This document shows positions 11,912 to 12,652 of a stretch of DNA of 12,652 nt, piece by piece. The stretch is from Flavonifractor avicola (GTDB lineage Bacteria > Bacillota > Clostridia > Oscillospirales > Oscillospiraceae): contig DXAS01000023.1 in NCBI GenBank assembly GCA_019116915.1, forward strand, positions 1-12,652, read 5' to 3'. The notes below the pieces were generated by a model that saw only the letters and a list, made by a program, of their open reading frames with translations, did not search any database and was not told where the DNA came from. Made by a program: the position numbers and the translations under genes. Numbering within the stretch: position 1 is the first letter of the stretch; the number at the start of each line of letters is the position of its first letter.

Positions 11912-12211
11912 TCAGATCTCCATGTCCAGCAGGTAGGAGGACAGGCCCTTGCCGTGCATATCCACGGACAGGGAGCGGGTGACGCCGCCGCCCAGAGCGG
12001 CGTACATCACGAAGTTGAGGGCGTGGATGTTGGGCAGCTCATAGCGAACCACCTCGCCCTTGACCATGCCCTTGAAGTGCTCCTTCACCTTCTCGGGGGT
12101 GACCTTCTCCTTGAGCAGGTCGTAGTCCTTGGGGTCGTAGGCGATGAGGGAGATGTTGGAGATGTTGCCCTTGTCGCCGGTACGGGAGTGTGCAATATCC
12201 CAGAGTTTCAT
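11912..12211 (-). CDS. AtuA-related small protein (ferredoxin-fold C-terminal domain of AtuA)
   Basis: This 99-residue protein starts with MKLWDIAHSRTGDKGNISNI, which matches the stand-alone C-terminal domain of acyclic terpene utilisation protein AtuA (an AtuA-like ferredoxin-fold domain). A central RYELPNIHALNFVMYAALGG block and a C-terminal SLSVDMHGKGLSSYLLDMEI are also typical. In Pseudomonas AtuA the domain is fused to the large domain; here it is a separate gene 27 bases after the large one. The ATG at 12211 has AAGGAAG about eight bases upstream. The biochemical role is not settled; AtuA proteins lie in catabolic operons for branched or terpenoid acyl-CoA, but the substrate here cannot be stated. 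Confidence 0.8.
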   Translation of the reverse strand: MKLWDIAHSRTGDKGNISNISLIAYDPKDYDLLKEKVTPEKVKEHFKGMVKGEVVRYELPNIHALNFVMYAALGGGVTRSLSVDMHGKGLSSYLLDMEI

Positions 12212-12238
12212 AGCAAATGCTTCCTTTCTGTCCCAGTA

Positions 12239-12652
12239 TCAGACGGTGAAGATCTCGGCCTCGGGCTTGACGTCGTAGCGGCTCACCAGAATGGAGGCCA
12301 CGGACACGATGTCCCGGGTGCGCTTGACGGCGCCGCAGCCGCCGGCGGGGCCGTTGGTGTACAGGGCCTCCACCTCATTGCCAATGATGTCAGCCTCAGC
12401 CTTGGTCTTGGCGCGGCCGGCCACCCGCACCCGCACCTCGCTGGGCTCCTGGTTGTACTGGTAGTCGGGGTTCCAGTACAGGCTGTTGCAGCCGATCAGG
12501 TCGAACTTCAGCTCCTCGAACACGTTGGGGGCCACCAGCTCCAGCCGCTCCTTCAGGATGTCCAGGGCCAGCTTGCCCCGGGCCACGCAGCCGGGGCCGC
12601 CGTAGCTGATCTCGCCGTCGCCGATGAAGCAGTCCTTATAGCCGATGGAGCA
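12239..12652 (-). CDS. AtuA family protein (DUF1446), C-terminal part, 5' end outside window
   Basis: The frame is open to the window edge and gives the last 137 residues of an AtuA/DUF1446 family protein. The upstream bases to 12652 read in frame as GYKDCFIGDGEISYGGPGC followed by VARGKLALD, a hallmark block of the family, so an apparent GTG start at 12586 is internal and not the true start. Later blocks are LIGCNSLYWNP and ALYTNGPAGGCGAVKR, ending with PEAEIFTV. The gene precedes the small AtuA-related gene on the same strand, so the two probably form one functional unit, with promoter and partners beyond the right edge. Confidence 0.8.
   Translation of the reverse strand, partial: CSIGYKDCFIGDGEISYGGPGCVARGKLALDILKERLELVAPNVFEELKFDLIGCNSLYWNPDYQYNQEPSEVRVRVAGRAKTKAEADIIGNEVEALYTNGPAGGCGAVKRTRDIVSVASILVSRYDVKPEAEIFTV

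Noticed and set aside
1..12652. CRISPR arrays, insertion sequences, rRNA genes, prophage genes
   Set aside because: No regularly spaced repeats, transposase-like frames, terminal repeats or rRNA sequence were seen anywhere in the window.

Overview
The window looks like chromosomal DNA from a GC-rich, spore-forming, anaerobic Firmicute, probably an Oscillospiraceae-type gut clostridium. This is inferred from gene content: the sporulation genes spoVT and sleB, a ferredoxin-type [FeFe] hydrogenase, a complete selenocysteine decoding set (selA, selB, tRNA-Sec), strong AGGAGG ribosome sites and consensus sigma-A promoters. The species cannot be named from the sequence alone.

Layout: (1) 1-566, minus strand: rplM behind a consensus promoter and a short leader whose 5' end can pair with the rplM ribosome site; the ATG of the next gene (probably rpsI) sits at the window edge. 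(2) 677-2838: a TtcA-like tRNA thiolase (plus) converges on an unusual single reading frame (minus) that joins a low-molecular-weight tyrosine phosphatase to a MiaA tRNA dimethylallyltransferase. (3) 2924-4527: divergent consensus promoters. The plus one drives a MATE efflux pump through a leader with a six-codon upstream ORF (M-R-L-R-A-G) whose codons form one arm of an intrinsic terminator. This cassette is clearly lower in GC than its neighbours. (4) 4526-6804: a sporulation block with an uncharacterised tail-anchored protein (minus), sleB (plus), thpR (minus) and spoVT (minus). Forespore (sigma-G-like) promoter candidates lie before sleB, spoVT and the small gene. thpR appears to have a promoter buried in the spoVT terminator hairpin. 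(5) 6838-8421: a monomeric [FeFe] hydrogenase (minus) with its own promoter and terminator. (6) 8493-11880: selA-selB-selC plus a small YjdJ-type acetyltransferase, apparently one transcription unit ending at one strong terminator. (7) 11912-12652: an AtuA-type pair on the minus strand, the larger gene running off the window.

The core themes are translation (L13, tRNA thiolation, tRNA isopentenylation, Sec decoding) and sporulation. The most unusual signals are the MATE attenuator with a macrolide-arrest-like peptide, the phosphatase-MiaA fusion, the thpR promoter nested in a perfect 16-bp inverted repeat, and the rplM leader switch. All regulatory readings are pattern-based inferences; no searches or folding calculations were run.
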